64,000 bases of DNA from Cocleimonas flava (GCF_004339015.1 NZ_SMFQ01000003.1:310001-374000); one strand, 5' to 3'; shown: positions 1 through 10,706, counted from the first letter of the stretch. Translations and numbers: made by a program. Notes: generated from the sequence alone by a model not told the origin.

Positions 1-283
1 AAATGAAAATAATAAACCAAGATTCTTCAGCCTAAAAAGCATTATATAGATTTGATTTGAAACTAAATTGATATAGGTCAAAATCGCAGACTCTAAATAA
101 TTCAGCAACATAAAATCTATGTACAAAACGCTCATTATAGCGATTACAAGAGGATAAAAAGCAACGAAAAACCTTTTAATTTTCAAAAGGCGACCATATC
201 TTAGCTACATACGTCATAATGTTACTTGCAATTGGTATTAAATAACGTATAAAACGCAATCCAATCACGACCATACAAGTCTA
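1..283. other. Region upstream of metH
   Basis: A+T-rich sequence ahead of metH, and the window begins inside it. A hairpin with arms CCTTTT (172-177) and AAAAGG (185-190) around a 7-nt loop can be seen, but no T-run follows it. I looked for a cobalamin or SAM/SAH riboswitch and recognise none, so how metH is controlled is not visible here. Confidence 0.4.
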
Positions 284-3200
284 ATGAATAAAATATCACA
301 AATACAAGAGATTCTTCAAAAACGCATCCTGATTCTTGACGGTGCAATGGGCACTATGATCCAGCGCCGCAAGCTTGAAGAGGCAGACTACCGTGGCGAA
401 AGATTTTCTAATTACCACATGGATATTAAAGGTAATAATGATCTTTTGGCCATTACGCAGCCTCAGATTATTGGTGAAATTCACGAAGAATATCTTGAGG
501 CTGGCGCCGATATCATTGAAACGAATACGTTCAATGCGACACGTGTCAGTATGGCCGATTATGAAATGGAAAATCTTGCTTATGAACTAAACGTTGCAGG
601 AGCAAAAGTGGCACGCGAAGCCGCTGATAAATTTTCCACCCCTGAGAAACCAAGATTTGTTGCTGGGGTTTTAGGTCCAACCAGTAAAACCTGTAGCATG
701 TCTCCTGATGTGAATGACCCAGGTTTCAGAGCCATCAGTTTTGATGATTTGGTAGAAGATTATATGTCGTCTACCAGAGGTCTCATTGAAGGTGGCGCCG
801 ATATCATTTTAATTGAGACCATTTTTGATACGTTAAATGCAAAAGCAGCAATATTTGCCGTTGAAAGCGTATTTGAAGAAGACTTCGCCGAAGATCAGGC
901 TAAACTGCCGGTGATGATTTCCGGAACGATAACAGATGCTTCGGGTAGAACATTATCAGGTCAAACCACAGAAGCTTTTTATAACTCATTGAAACACGCC
1001 AAGCCGATTTCTATAGGACTAAACTGTGCACTTGGTCCAGATGCCTTGCGTCAATATGTACAAGAACTTTCACGTATCAGTGAAACCTATGTATCTGCAC
1101 ACCCTAACGCTGGTTTACCCAATGAATTTGGTGAATATGATTTAGAACCAGAACAAATGTCTGAACACATTGAAGAATGGGCTGAAAGTGGCTTTCTTAA
1201 TATTGTCGGTGGTTGTTGTGGCTCAAGCCCTCAACACATTAAAGCTATTGCTGATGCCGTTGAAAACAAAGCTCCTCGCGTAATTCCTGATATCCCCGTT
1301 GAATGTCGACTATCTGGCTTAGAGCCTTTCAATATTGGTAGTGATAGCTTATTTGTTAATGTGGGCGAAAGAACTAACGTAACTGGCTCTGCTAGATTTA
1401 AGCGTCTCATAAAAGACGGTGATTATGATACCGCCCTTGAAGTTGCTAAAGAACAAGTAGAAAACGGTGCTCAAATTATTGATATCAACATGGATGAAGG
1501 CATGTTGGAATCAAAAGAAGCCATGGTACGTTTTCTCAATTTAATTGCAGCTGAACCGGATATTGCCCGCGTTCCTATTATGGTAGATTCATCTAAATGG
1601 GAAATTATTGAAGCTGGCCTTAAATGTATTCAAGGTAAAGCCATTGTAAATTCGATTTCACTCAAAGAAGGTGAAGAAAACTTTTTACATCAAGCCAAAT
1701 TAATTAAACGTTATGGCGCTGCAGCCGTGGTGATGGCCTTTGATGAAGACGGTCAGGCAGACACATACGAACGTAAAGTAGAAATTTGTACTCGTGCTTA
1801 TAACGTTTTGGTAGATCAAGCTGGATTCCCACCTGAAGATATTATCTTTGACCCTAATATCTTTGCTATCGCAACAGGTATCGAAGAGCATAATAACTAT
1901 GGGCTCGATTTTATTAAAGCCACGAAAGCGATCAAAGATACTCTTCCGCATGCCATGATATCGGGTGGTGTGTCTAATGTATCATTCTCATTCAGAGGGA
2001 ATAACCCTGTACGTGAAGCGATTCATTCCGTGTTCCTCTATCATGCCATTAAAAACGGTATGGATATGGGTATCGTTAATGCAGGTCAGCTAGAAGTCTA
2101 TGATAATTTACCCAAAGAATTACGCGATGTCGTTGAAGATGTGGTACTCAACAAATATCCGGAAGCGACTGAAAAACTGATAGATATTGCTCCTAATTAC
2201 GTCGGTGATGGCACTCAAAAAGAAAACAAACAGGATCTGGAATGGCGCACCTGGCCTGTTGGCAAACGCTTAGAACATGCATTAGTTAAAGGCATAGATG
2301 CCTTTGTTGATGCCGATACTGAAGAAGCTCTAGCGGAATTAAAGCGCCCTATTCACGTTATCGAAGGTCCACTGATGGACGGCATGAATGTCGTCGGCGA
2401 TTTATTCGGTGATGGCAAAATGTTTTTACCTCAGGTGGTAAAATCAGCTCGTGTAATGAAAAAGTCAGTTGCCTGGTTAGAACCTTATCTATTAGCTGAA
2501 AAAGAAGGCAACGAAGTTAGTACCAACGGCAAAATCCTAATGGCTACGGTAAAAGGCGATGTTCATGATATCGGTAAAAATATCGTAGGTATCGTGCTGC
2601 AATGTAATAGCTATGAAGTGCTTGATCTAGGTGTAATGGTGCCAGCGGAAACCATTTTACAAACTGCCCGCGATGAAAACTGCGACATAATTGGCTTATC
2701 TGGACTAATAACCCCATCACTTGATGAAATGGTGAATGTTGCAAAAGAGATGGAACGTCAGGATTTCAAACTGCCGCTTATGATAGGTGGCGCTACAACA
2801 TCTAAAATACATACAGCAGTAAAGATTGATCCTCAATTTGGTGGTTCTATAGTATATGTACCTGATGCTTCTCGAGCAGTAGGTGTTGCTGGCAAATTAA
2901 TGTCACCAGAAAGCAAACAAGCTTTTCATCAGGAAATGAAAGACGAATACGATGCAATGCGTGTTAAACGCGCGGCAAATCAGCGCGAGAAAAAGTCAGC
3001 TACGCTAGTGCAAGCACGATCAAACAAAGTTGATATTGACTGGGCATCTTACACACCACCTAAACCTGCTATTTTTGATGGCAAGATCGATGATCCTTTA
3101 ATAGCTGGTGATTATACTTTTGAACAACTGGATAACGGTGGCGTTTTACTGCAGTTTAATGACTATCCACTTGATAATCTGGCTGAAATTTTTGATTGGA

Positions 3201-4045
3201 CGCCGTTCTTTAGATCATGGGAATTAGCTGGCAGATACCCTTCAATTTTAACCGACAAGGTTGTTGGAGAAGAGGCAACCCGATTACTAGGTGATGCTAG
3301 AGAAATGTTAGACAGCATTATCAAAGAAAAATGGCTAACAGGAAAAGCCGTACTTGGCTTCTTCCCTGCTAACAGCGATGGTGTCGATGATATTAATTTA
3401 TACACAGATGAAGACCGTAAAACCTCTCACACAACTCTGCACAACATCCGCCAACAGATGGACAGAAACAATCAGCAACCTAACTTCTGCCTAACAGACT
3501 TCATTGCACCTGCAGATACTAACAAAGCCGACTGGATTGGCTCATTTGCGGTAACCACTGGTTTTGGTATTGAAGAACATATTGAACGCTTTAGAAAAGA
3601 TCATGATGATTACAACGCGATTCTTCTTGAAGCACTCGCAGATAGATTCGCAGAAGCACTTGCGGAAAAAATGCATGAGTTAACGCGTAAAGTATTCTGG
3701 GGATACGCAGCTGATGAAGATCTGGATAACGAGGAAGTTATCAAAGAGAAATACCAAGGTATACGTCCGGCTCCAGGCTATCCTGCCTGTCCGGAGCATA
3801 CTGAAAAAGGAACACTTTGGGAGTTATTACAACCCGAAGACAGGATTGGTTTAAAAATCACTGAATCTTATGCGATGTGGCCTGCTGCTGCAGTATCAGG
3901 TTTCTACTATTCTCATCCGGATTCTCGTTACTTCGGCACAGGTAAAATTCAACCAGATCAGGTAGACGACTACGCTAAACGTAAGGGCTGGACGATGAAG
4001 CAGGCAGAAAAATGGCTTGGACCTGTTTTGGCATACGATGCTTAA
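284..4045 (+). CDS. metH: Cobalamin-dependent methionine synthase
   Basis: Transfers a methyl group from 5-methyltetrahydrofolate to homocysteine through methylcobalamin, the last step of methionine synthesis in the cytoplasm. At 1253 residues it has full family length. Domains in order: homocysteine-binding barrel with zinc cysteines in GLNCALG (about 247) and GGCCGSSP (about 310); pterin-binding barrel (about 355-640); cobalamin cap and binding domain with DVHDIGKNI near 758, whose His is the cobalt ligand in the family; and the C-terminal SAM-dependent reactivation domain with [15 protein letters not shown]. The ATG start gives the usual N-terminus ([10 protein letters not shown]). It is followed by a repeat copy that also forms a good terminator. 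No riboswitch was seen upstream. Confidence 0.98.
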   Translation: MNKISQIQEILQKRILILDGAMGTMIQRRKLEEADYRGERFSNYHMDIKGNNDLLAITQPQIIGEIHEEYLEAGADIIETNTFNATRVSMADYEMENLAYELNVAGAKVAREAADKFSTPEKPRFVAGVLGPTSKTCSMSPDVNDPGFRAISFDDLVEDYMSSTRGLIEGGADIILIETIFDTLNAKAAIFAVESVFEEDFAEDQAKLPVMISGTITDASGRTLSGQTTEAFYNSLKHAKPISIGLNCALGPDALRQYVQELSRISETYVSAHPNAGLPNEFGEYDLEPEQMSEHIEEWAESGFLNIVGGCCGSSPQHIKAIADAVENKAPRVIPDIPVECRLSGLEPFNIGSDSLFVNVGERTNVTGSARFKRLIKDGDYDTALEVAKEQVENGAQIIDINMDEGMLESKEAMVRFLNLIAAEPDIARVPIMVDSSKWEIIEAGLKCIQGKAIVNSISLKEGEENFLHQAKLIKRYGAAAVVMAFDEDGQADTYERKVEICTRAYNVLVDQAGFPPEDIIFDPNIFAIATGIEEHNNYGLDFIKATKAIKDTLPHAMISGGVSNVSFSFRGNNPVREAIHSVFLYHAIKNGMDMGIVNAGQLEVYDNLPKELRDVVEDVVLNKYPEATEKLIDIAPNYVGDGTQKENKQDLEWRTWPVGKRLEHALVKGIDAFVDADTEEALAELKRPIHVIEGPLMDGMNVVGDLFGDGKMFLPQVVKSARVMKKSVAWLEPYLLAEKEGNEVSTNGKILMATVKGDVHDIGKNIVGIVLQCNSYEVLDLGVMVPAETILQTARDENCDIIGLSGLITPSLDEMVNVAKEMERQDFKLPLMIGGATTSKIHTAVKIDPQFGGSIVYVPDASRAVGVAGKLMSPESKQAFHQEMKDEYDAMRVKRAANQREKKSATLVQARSNKVDIDWASYTPPKPAIFDGKIDDPLIAGDYTFEQLDNGGVLLQFNDYPLDNLAEIFDWTPFFRSWELAGRYPSILTDKVVGEEATRLLGDAREMLDSIIKEKWLTGKAVLGFFPANSDGVDDINLYTDEDRKTSHTTLHNIRQQMDRNNQQPNFCLTDFIAPADTNKADWIGSFAVTTGFGIEEHIERFRKDHDDYNAILLEALADRFAEALAEKMHELTRKVFWGYAADEDLDNEEVIKEKYQGIRPAPGYPACPEHTEKGTLWELLQPEDRIGLKITESYAMWPAAAVSGFYYSHPDSRYFGTGKIQPDQVDDYAKRKGWTMKQAEKWLGPVLAYDA

Positions 4046-4102
4046 ACAGTTTCAATTTACTGTCCGGATTTGATAATCAGAATGACCAAATAAAATTAAA
4101 AA

Positions 4103-4132
4103 GGCACCCCCCTACTTTGGGGGGATTTTTTT
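4103..4132 (+). repeat. C6-TACTT dispersed repeat, copy 1, also a strong terminator
   Basis: GGCA, then CCCCCCTACTTTGGGGGG, then A and seven T. This is the only copy whose arms pair perfectly (C6 with G6 around TACTTT), so it should end metH transcription. It lies between convergent metH and the 4247-4930 gene, with the C-rich strand on plus. Confidence 0.9.
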
Positions 4133-4246
4133 CTGAGCGATAATGCCAATCAAGTGCTTATTGCTAAATACACTCGATGAGCTGTTATTTCAGCCGTCAT
4201 TAAAGAAATGATTTAACACTCTTATACTACCACCTAATACTTTGCC

Positions 4247-4930
4247 TTAACGTCTTAGCAATGCGATCCATCTCCAGACGCTCAAAATACTTGTGAGTGA
4301 AGCAGCGATATAAGTAAATGCTGCGGCTTTTAAGATTGAGTTAACTGCAGCGTGATCTTGTTCACGTATATAACCCTCTTTAAGAATTGGCATCGCTTTA
4401 CCAAAGCTCGCATCCCATTCTACTGGTAATGTCACCAAGTGAACGACTGACGAACCTGCAATACTAAGTAATCCGGTAGCAATAAATACAAAACCCGCCA
4501 ATGGACTTTTGGTAAGAATTACAACAATCGGCATGACCATCATTATGACTGAGCCAAACTTTTGTAGCTTAATTGACGATTTCACCAAGGTTGAACGCAA
4601 TGCTAATTTCGTCTCATTACGATCATCCTGAATAGCATGACCTACCTCATGCGCTGCGACAGCAACAGCAGTTAGTGATTTTTTATTATAATTACTGGGT
4701 GAAAGCCTAACCATTTTACTTTCAGAATCATAATGATCATTACCCTCTTCTGTTTCTTCAACCCCAACATGTGACATTTCGAAACGTTTTAAAAGGTGAA
4801 TTGCAAGCTCGCCACCAGTACCATCGATATGATCTTGTTCATTTGAATAACGCTGAAATATGCGTTTGGCCCACCACTGTGGAACATAAATAATAAATAC
4901 AATAAAGATGACTAAAAGTAGAATATGCAT
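4247..4930 (-). CDS. Membrane zinc metallopeptidase, YugP-like
   Basis: Probable inner-membrane zinc peptidase of the Zn_peptidase_2 (YugP) family; its substrate is unknown. The 227-residue protein starts with a hydrophobic helix (about 2-18). HEVGHAIQD at 94-102 carries the HExxH zinc motif, and hydrophobic stretches follow at about 128-165 and near the C-terminus, consistent with a membrane-embedded enzyme. The AGAGG before the ATG is closer to it than usual, so the start is slightly uncertain. It converges on metH and appears to be a single-gene unit. Family assignment is by recognition of the motif and topology. Confidence 0.85.
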   Translation of the reverse strand: MHILLLVIFIVFIIYVPQWWAKRIFQRYSNEQDHIDGTGGELAIHLLKRFEMSHVGVEETEEGNDHYDSESKMVRLSPSNYNKKSLTAVAVAAHEVGHAIQDDRNETKLALRSTLVKSSIKLQKFGSVIMMVMPIVVILTKSPLAGFVFIATGLLSIAGSSVVHLVTLPVEWDASFGKAMPILKEGYIREQDHAAVNSILKAAAFTYIAASLTSILSVWRWIALLRR

Positions 4931-5140
4931 CCTCTAATTGTACATGCATGAGATAGTTTACTTAAACGATTTAAAATTTACGGTAGGCTAGTTTGAATAC
5001 TTTTAAGGAGATACTTTTTTAAAAACACACAATGAATTACGTACGTGTTTCTCTATAGAGGTTCGAGCAATTAGGCTTTTACAATTTCCCAAAGTGTATT
5101 AATAGACAACATTTTGGTTATCGAACCCAGATTATGAAAG

Positions 5141-5572
5141 CTAACTATGAATATACTGTTCCAGCTGCCCTATTATCGTTTCTTGTTCAGCAATAACTTC
5201 TTTGACTAAATCACCAATTGAAATAATCCCAATTAAATCATTATTTGAATCTATTACTGGTAGATGACGAATTCGCTTATCTGTCATGATAGCCATTCCT
5301 TCTGATACAGTCTTTTGTGGCTCAATCACCGCAACTTCAGACGACATTACTTCGCCGACTTTAGTCTTATTCGTATCAAGATCATTCAACAGTACTCTGC
5401 GGGTGAAATCCTGTTCTGTAATGACTCCTACAATGTCGCTTTCTTGCAAAACAATCAAAGCACCACACTTCATTTTTGCCATTTCTTTAACAGCATCGAT
5501 GACGCAAGTTTCAGGTGTTGTTACATATACCTGGTTACCTTTGACGTCGAGAATTTGATTTATCGTTTTCAT
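5141..5572 (-). CDS. CBS-pair domain protein
   Basis: A stand-alone CBS-pair protein of about 143 residues. CBS pairs bind adenosyl ligands (AMP, ATP, SAM) and act as energy or metabolite sensors; the target here is unknown. Two CBS repeats are visible: the first around MKCGALIVLQ...GVITEQDFTRR and the second around IRHLPVIDSNNDLIGIISIGDLVK. I place the start at the ATG at 5572 (MKTINQILDVKG) because AGGA lies 6 nt ahead of it. The open frame runs 11 codons further upstream without a comparable ribosome site. Confidence 0.85.
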   Translation of the reverse strand: MKTINQILDVKGNQVYVTTPETCVIDAVKEMAKMKCGALIVLQESDIVGVITEQDFTRRVLLNDLDTNKTKVGEVMSSEVAVIEPQKTVSEGMAIMTDKRIRHLPVIDSNNDLIGIISIGDLVKEVIAEQETIIGQLEQYIHS

Positions 5573-5734
5573 CAGAAGTCCTATTCCAGAGCAACTAAAA
5601 AGCATTAGATTTTTTGTAAGCTACCTTTAAACATAGTACAAATTGATTGGATTAACACGCTACACTATTTGTTTCATGATTTGTTTCATAACTTGTTAAA
5701 ACGATTTCTCTTTTAAAGTGATGCTTCATAACGC

Positions 5735-5788
5735 AAAAACCCAGTCTATTTAATGAGACTTTATGCTCATTAAATAGACTGGGTTTTT
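5735..5788. terminator. Perfect 23-bp inverted repeat, terminator
   Basis: Arms 5735-5757 and 5766-5788 are exact reverse complements around an 8-nt loop (ACTTTATG). Each strand ends in five T after a GGG/CCC-based stem. It lies just after the stop of the minus-strand coiled-coil gene (5853), whose transcript it should terminate. The symmetry would let it work in both directions. Confidence 0.85.
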
Positions 5789-5852
5789 AGTTCAGTAAAA
5801 CACTACTTACTGAAGACTTATCCACTAAGTTTGTACTTTTTATTGCTTGTAT

Positions 5853-7619
5853 TTACACGCTGACATGAAATTCCTGATGTTCTTGCATTTCTTGTAAACT
5901 GGCTTTTATCTGCTCTTGTTTTATTTCAAGCTCACGGATTTCTTGTCTTTTTGACTGTTGATTTTCTTCAATCTTCTTCAACGCTTCTTGTTTCATCGAT
6001 TGCTGCTCTTCCAGCTCTCTAATTTCACGTTGCTTTACGACTTCAACCTCAGTCTTCTTTTGACCCAGTTCGATTAGTTCTTGTTTTACAGCTCGCAGCT
6101 CTTCTTTGCGTAATTGCTGTTGTTGCTCAAGTATATTTAATTCTTTTTGCTTCTCTCTTTGAACTTCAGCTTTATGTTCGTCAAGTTTTTGCTGTCTTTG
6201 CGACTCAAGCTCACTCTGCTCTAATTTAATATTCTTTTGCTCTTCGATATTTTCAAGATCTTTATTTTTACCATCTTTTTGTGATTCTAGATCAGCAATA
6301 TCCTGCTCTACCAATGCAACCTGATCCTTTAGTTTTTGTAAATCTTTTTGGCGAAGATCAAGATGCTTATCTATTTGCTTAATGTCTTCAAGCTTATTTG
6401 TTTTTTGTTCATCTAATTGAGCTATCTGCTGTTTTTCAAATAGAACACTTTGCTCTTTTTTCTTTTCTAGCTTTTGATCTACCATTTCTAGTTGATCAAG
6501 CTCTTGCATCTTCCTGTGAGCCTGCTCATCAAGCTTTGCTAGTTCTTTTTCTTTAAGTTCTTTCGCTTCGAGTTTTCTGGTTTCTAACTCAGTGTGTTCA
6601 CGTTGATCAATCTCCATTTCCTGATGCTTAAGCGCATAATACTGCTCAAGTTGCTGGATACTTTGTTGAGTTAACTTTTGACGCTCTTTAAATTGATTCA
6701 ACTCCAGTTGTGTTAATTCAATTTCTTGATCTAACTGCTTAATATCTTGTTGCTTTAACAGCTGTCTTTGTTGATTAGGATTATTGCTATTATTTGATGA
6801 CATAAAGCTTTGAACGGGAGCATTTTGATTATGATCTTCGTTTGTGGACGTCTCAGAATGCATTTCTGACACTGCTTCTTTAGTTAATTTGTCTACATCA
6901 TGATTTAGCTGGGTGTTAGATGTATAAATCGGACCTTCAGATTCGGCTGGATTTTCTAATTCAGCTTTTATTTCTTCAACTTCTTGATGTTCACTATCTT
7001 CTAGATTTGAATCATCTTGATTGTTAATTTCTACATTGTCTGTGAAATCGATAGATTGATTATCGGTTTCTTTTTTATTTTCAGTATTTTCGAGGACGAT
7101 TTCAGATTTATTGTCAGAACTTTGATCCGACTCATTTGTTTTTATTGTTTTGTCTTTTAATTCTGATTCCTTGCTCATTTCTTCTGACTCTTTTTCTTCT
7201 TCTACTTCTTCATCAAGCAGCATATCCTCAAAATCAGAGACGATCATCTCGTCCAATTCTGCATGAACATCAGAAAGAAGTTTTTGATAATCATTTGAAT
7301 GCATTTCTAAATCATTAAATCGCTCAATTAATTCAGCGCGTGTTTTAGGGTTATACATACGCATCGATTCATAATACAAAACGCTATAAGCCTTATGGAA
7401 TTTTGTGTGAATATCGTTAATGTCTTTATACCAGCCAAACTTTCTAAGCCTAGTGCCATTTGAATTAAACCAAAGATGGAACTCACAATCATCGCAATTC
7501 AGTGGCGCTTGAGCAGTTTCAAGATTTAATCCATCGATAAGAATTTGTCCGTGCTTAATCCAGACGACATGCGTATCAATTGCATTTTTGATAATACTGA
7601 TGACTTTTTCTTTTTTCAT
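5853..7619 (-). CDS. CZB-type zinc-binding coiled-coil protein
   Basis: A 588-residue cytoplasmic-looking protein with no signal peptide or membrane helix. Residues about 1-85 fit the chemoreceptor zinc-binding (CZB) domain: H17, C45 in CEFHLWF, and the pair H71/H75 (HTKFH) match its three-His, one-Cys site. Residues about 130-270 are acidic and Ser/Asn-rich, probably disordered. Residues about 285-580 are an almost uninterrupted Gln/Glu/Lys/Leu coiled coil. CZB domains normally sit at the end of chemoreceptors or diguanylate cyclases; here there is no output domain except the coiled coil. It is divergent from rep. A zinc- or redox-sensing scaffold role is a guess. Confidence 0.75.
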   Translation of the reverse strand: MKKEKVISIIKNAIDTHVVWIKHGQILIDGLNLETAQAPLNCDDCEFHLWFNSNGTRLRKFGWYKDINDIHTKFHKAYSVLYYESMRMYNPKTRAELIERFNDLEMHSNDYQKLLSDVHAELDEMIVSDFEDMLLDEEVEEEKESEEMSKESELKDKTIKTNESDQSSDNKSEIVLENTENKKETDNQSIDFTDNVEINNQDDSNLEDSEHQEVEEIKAELENPAESEGPIYTSNTQLNHDVDKLTKEAVSEMHSETSTNEDHNQNAPVQSFMSSNNSNNPNQQRQLLKQQDIKQLDQEIELTQLELNQFKERQKLTQQSIQQLEQYYALKHQEMEIDQREHTELETRKLEAKELKEKELAKLDEQAHRKMQELDQLEMVDQKLEKKKEQSVLFEKQQIAQLDEQKTNKLEDIKQIDKHLDLRQKDLQKLKDQVALVEQDIADLESQKDGKNKDLENIEEQKNIKLEQSELESQRQQKLDEHKAEVQREKQKELNILEQQQQLRKEELRAVKQELIELGQKKTEVEVVKQREIRELEEQQSMKQEALKKIEENQQSKRQEIRELEIKQEQIKASLQEMQEHQEFHVSV

Positions 7620-7846
7620 TGTTAACCCGACAACTCGATTATTTTTATTAAATTATGATTCGATGTGCAATATAGCTATATTAATGCAGTATTCATTGTT
7701 TATCAAAACGAATAGATCAGCGGTATATAGTGTTTACAGCGTGTTTTACATCTTGCAAACAAACAAATAAAATAATTGTAATCAAATAATGCAAAAGGCC
7801 AAATCTAGGTCTACCATAGCGACTCTTTTATCAAGTAATACTATCC

Positions 7847-9868
7847 GTGTCAGACAAACCTCAAATGAATCCACAACAGCAACAGGCTGTTGAACATATT
7901 GGCTCACCTCTTCTCGTATTAGCAGGAGCAGGCACCGGAAAAACGCGTGTAATCACACAAAAAGTTGCCTGGTTGATTCGGAGCGCCAAAATTAATGCCA
8001 AAAATATAGCCGCGATTACTTTTACCAACAAAGCAGCGCGTGAGATGAAAGAACGCGTGTCGGAAATACTCACCAAGGAAGAAGGCAAAGGACTCACTGT
8101 ATCGACGTTTCATACACTCGGTCTCGACATAATTCGCAAAGAGTATAAGGCTTTAGGTTATAAACCAGGTTTCACTATTTTTGATGCGCAAGACAGCTCG
8201 AATATCATCAAAGAATTGACCATGAATGAAGTTGCAAATGAAGATCAGGATGAAAACGATGATGATGCTCGCTGGATCATCTCGCGCTGGAAAAATGACT
8301 TTGTTTCACCTGAAAAAGCCTTTGAAGTCGCTACATCTGCGCATGAAGTTCACGCCGCAAAACTGTACAGAAGTTATCAGCGTCAATTAAAAGCCTATAA
8401 CGCGATTGATTTTGATGATTTGATTTTATTACCGCTGCAATTATTTAAAGAACAGCCAGAAGTACTCAAGAAGTGGCAAAATAAATTACGTTATCTACTC
8501 GTCGATGAATACCAGGACACCAATATTTGCCAATATGAATTAGTAAAACTTTTGGCTGGGCTACGCAAAGAGTTGACCGTTGTTGGTGACGATGACCAGT
8601 CAATCTACGCATGGCGTGGCGCAAAACCTGAGAATATCGCGCAATTACAGGAAGATTATCCAACCTTAAAAGTGGTGAAACTAGAACAAAACTATCGATC
8701 TACTTCATTGATTCTCGATAGCGCAAATGCCTTGATTGCGAATAACGATCACTTATTTGATAAAAAGCTTTGGAGTAGTCTGGGTGAAGGCGAAAAAATC
8801 AGAATCATCCCCTGCAAAAATCCCGAGCATGAAATAGAAACCGTGATTGGCGAAATCATGAAATATACGTTTCGTGATCAGGCAAAATATCAGGATATGG
8901 CGATTCTTTATAGGAGTAACCACCAGAGCCGATTATTCGAGAAATACCTGAGAAGCAACAACATCGCTTATAAAATTAGTGGCGGGCAATCGTTTTTTGA
9001 ACGCGCTGAAGTTAAAGATATTCTCGCCTATGTCAGGTTATTGGTTAACACCTCTGATGATGCAGCCTTTCTTCGCGTGATCAATACACCGAAAAGATCC
9101 ATTGGTGCAAGCACCCTGGAGAAACTGGGTAACTATGCAAATGAACGACATATCAGCTTATACACGGCCAGTCAGGAAATGGGTTTTGCGCAGCGTGTTT
9201 CGCAAAAAGCACATGCTAGAGTTAAAGGATTTATTTACTGGATCAATGAATTGATCGCTGAAAGCCACGAGGCCCAGCCGCACGAAGTAATTGAAAAAAT
9301 AGTGTCCGAAACAGCTTATGAAGACTGGCTACAAAATGTATCCGGCTCTGAAAAACAAGTAGAGCAACGCATGGCTAACGTAAATGAAATCATTGACTGG
9401 ACCAGACGCCTCTATGAAGATGGTCAGGGCAAAGAGACTTTAGCCGAAATTATGGCTCACATGTGTCTAATGGATCTTCTGGAAAGAAATCAGGAAGAGG
9501 AAGAAGAAAACGCTATTAGCCTAATGACAATGCACACGGCAAAAGGTCTTGAATTTCCTTATGTCTTTTTGATTGGTGCTGAAGAAGAAATCCTGCCTCA
9601 CGCGAACAGTATGGAAGATGATGGCCTTGAAGAAGAACGTCGTCTGGCTTATGTTGGTATCACGCGTGCAAAACAACACCTCACCATCACTTATGCTAAA
9701 GCGAGAAACAGGTTTGGCGAGCGTCTTAGCTGTGAACCGAGCCGATTTTTAGAAGAGTTGCCGGATGCGAATGTTGTATGGGCAGATCGTGTTGAAGTAT
9801 CTCCTGAGAAAATGCAGGAAACAGCACAATCCTATATCTCTAATTTACAAGCCATGCTTGATGACTAA
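7847..9868 (+). CDS. rep: ATP-dependent DNA helicase Rep
   Basis: Superfamily 1A 3'-to-5' helicase that helps replication forks pass obstacles. It is 673 residues long, like E. coli Rep. Visible motifs: Q-motif and Walker A (NPQQQQAVEHIGSPLLVLAG followed by AGTGKT), motif Ia (TFTNKAAREM), motif II (VDEYQDTN), motif III (GDDDQSIYAWRGA), motif IV (LEQNYRS), and motifs V/VI (MTMHTAKGLEFPYVF, EERRLAYVGITRAK). I prefer Rep over UvrD or PcrA on length and the N-terminus. The listed start is GTG at 7847; ATG at 7865 would give MNPQQQQAV and fits the family equally well. Repeat copy 2 follows. Confidence 0.93.
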   Translation: MSDKPQMNPQQQQAVEHIGSPLLVLAGAGTGKTRVITQKVAWLIRSAKINAKNIAAITFTNKAAREMKERVSEILTKEEGKGLTVSTFHTLGLDIIRKEYKALGYKPGFTIFDAQDSSNIIKELTMNEVANEDQDENDDDARWIISRWKNDFVSPEKAFEVATSAHEVHAAKLYRSYQRQLKAYNAIDFDDLILLPLQLFKEQPEVLKKWQNKLRYLLVDEYQDTNICQYELVKLLAGLRKELTVVGDDDQSIYAWRGAKPENIAQLQEDYPTLKVVKLEQNYRSTSLILDSANALIANNDHLFDKKLWSSLGEGEKIRIIPCKNPEHEIETVIGEIMKYTFRDQAKYQDMAILYRSNHQSRLFEKYLRSNNIAYKISGGQSFFERAEVKDILAYVRLLVNTSDDAAFLRVINTPKRSIGASTLEKLGNYANERHISLYTASQEMGFAQRVSQKAHARVKGFIYWINELIAESHEAQPHEVIEKIVSETAYEDWLQNVSGSEKQVEQRMANVNEIIDWTRRLYEDGQGKETLAEIMAHMCLMDLLERNQEEEEENAISLMTMHTAKGLEFPYVFLIGAEEEILPHANSMEDDGLEEERRLAYVGITRAKQHLTITYAKARNRFGERLSCEPSRFLEELPDANVVWADRVEVSPEKMQETAQSYISNLQAMLDD

Positions 9869-9937
9869 GCCCTGAATGCTATTGACAGAATAGACAGAAA
9901 CACAATAGGCATAAGTAGAGCAACTTTAAATAATTAA

Positions 9938-9967
9938 GTCACCCCCCTACTTTAAGGCCGTTTTTTT
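9938..9967 (+). repeat. C6-TACTT dispersed repeat, copy 2
   Basis: GTCACCCCCCTACTTTAAGG, then CCG and seven T. It sits between convergent rep and the 10053-10706 gene with the C-rich strand on plus. No strong stem forms, so terminator activity would rest mainly on the T-run. Confidence 0.85.
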
Positions 9968-10052
9968 ATTATTTATTCACTCTTTTTTGGTTTGGTTTTA
10001 TTAACTCTTGTTACCTTAAGAAATATTACCTATTAAGAATATCGCTTAAATA

Positions 10053-10706
10053 TTATTGTTCTCTAAAGGTATTGCCACAGAAACGACAACGAAGGAAACG
10101 AATATTAGGAAGGCTTGAAACTTCTTGAGAGGGTTTTAATTTAATTACATTTTGACTACCACAATTTGGGCAATCACCTTCATTGTGCGCAGGCAGATTT
10201 GGTAAATCGACTTTGGTATCACTAACGCGTTGTCTACCAACAGGCTTTTCTTCCGTTGATAGTAATGATGCAGTTGCTACACTTTCATCCGCATCTAGAG
10301 GTGGTAAACGATTATCGTGTTCGGCAATCAAACGCTGGCATTGTTTTCTAAATGGATTTAGCAGACCGACTTTATCAAACTCATTTCTAAATTCATTGAG
10401 TAATTCTTTTGTCGGGAGTTTTGGCTGAAAATCTGGCTGCATAAAACTAAACAGAAACAACTGATGTTTAGCCCAACGTAATAGGCCGTCATCATCCAGA
10501 CAAAGTACTTCTTGCAGCGCTACCAAACGCAATAAAATTAATTGTTCATTTCCAGAAAGATTAACCATTTTCTTGGTTTCAAAAAACTTTTTGAATCTTG
10601 ACCAAGGCAAGCTACTGGAGAATAAAGCAATAGTACTTATAAAATGCGGGTCCGGTGCAACATATGAACTTCCCTTTCCCATTTCTTCCGCAACATATAA
10701 GTTCAC
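10053..10706 (-). CDS. Transposase-N-domain-like protein with C-terminal zinc ribbon
   Basis: Function unknown, 217 residues. Residues about 30-130 (LPWSRFKKFF, LLRWAKHQLFLFSF, FRNEFDKVGLLNPFRKQ) resemble the helical N-terminal domain of IS5/IS1182-type transposases (DUF772), but the DDE catalytic domain is absent. A variable linker (about 131-175) leads to a C4 zinc ribbon: C179/C182 (CPNCG) and C207/C210 (CRFCG). The reading frame is intact and ends cleanly, so this is not an obvious pseudogene. It could be a domesticated transposase part acting as a DNA-binding protein; the similarity is judged by eye. Confidence 0.6.
   Translation of the reverse strand: MNLYVAEEMGKGSSYVAPDPHFISTIALFSSSLPWSRFKKFFETKKMVNLSGNEQLILLRLVALQEVLCLDDDGLLRWAKHQLFLFSFMQPDFQPKLPTKELLNEFRNEFDKVGLLNPFRKQCQRLIAEHDNRLPPLDADESVATASLLSTEEKPVGRQRVSDTKVDLPNLPAHNEGDCPNCGSQNVIKLKPSQEVSSLPNIRFLRCRFCGNTFREQ

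Noticed and set aside
1-283. Cobalamin or SAM/SAH riboswitch ahead of metH
   Set aside because: No B12-box or SAH-type core could be recognised; only one small hairpin is present.
10053-10706. Broken insertion sequence
   Set aside because: The frame is intact, ends in a complete zinc ribbon, and no terminal inverted repeats or target duplications are visible.
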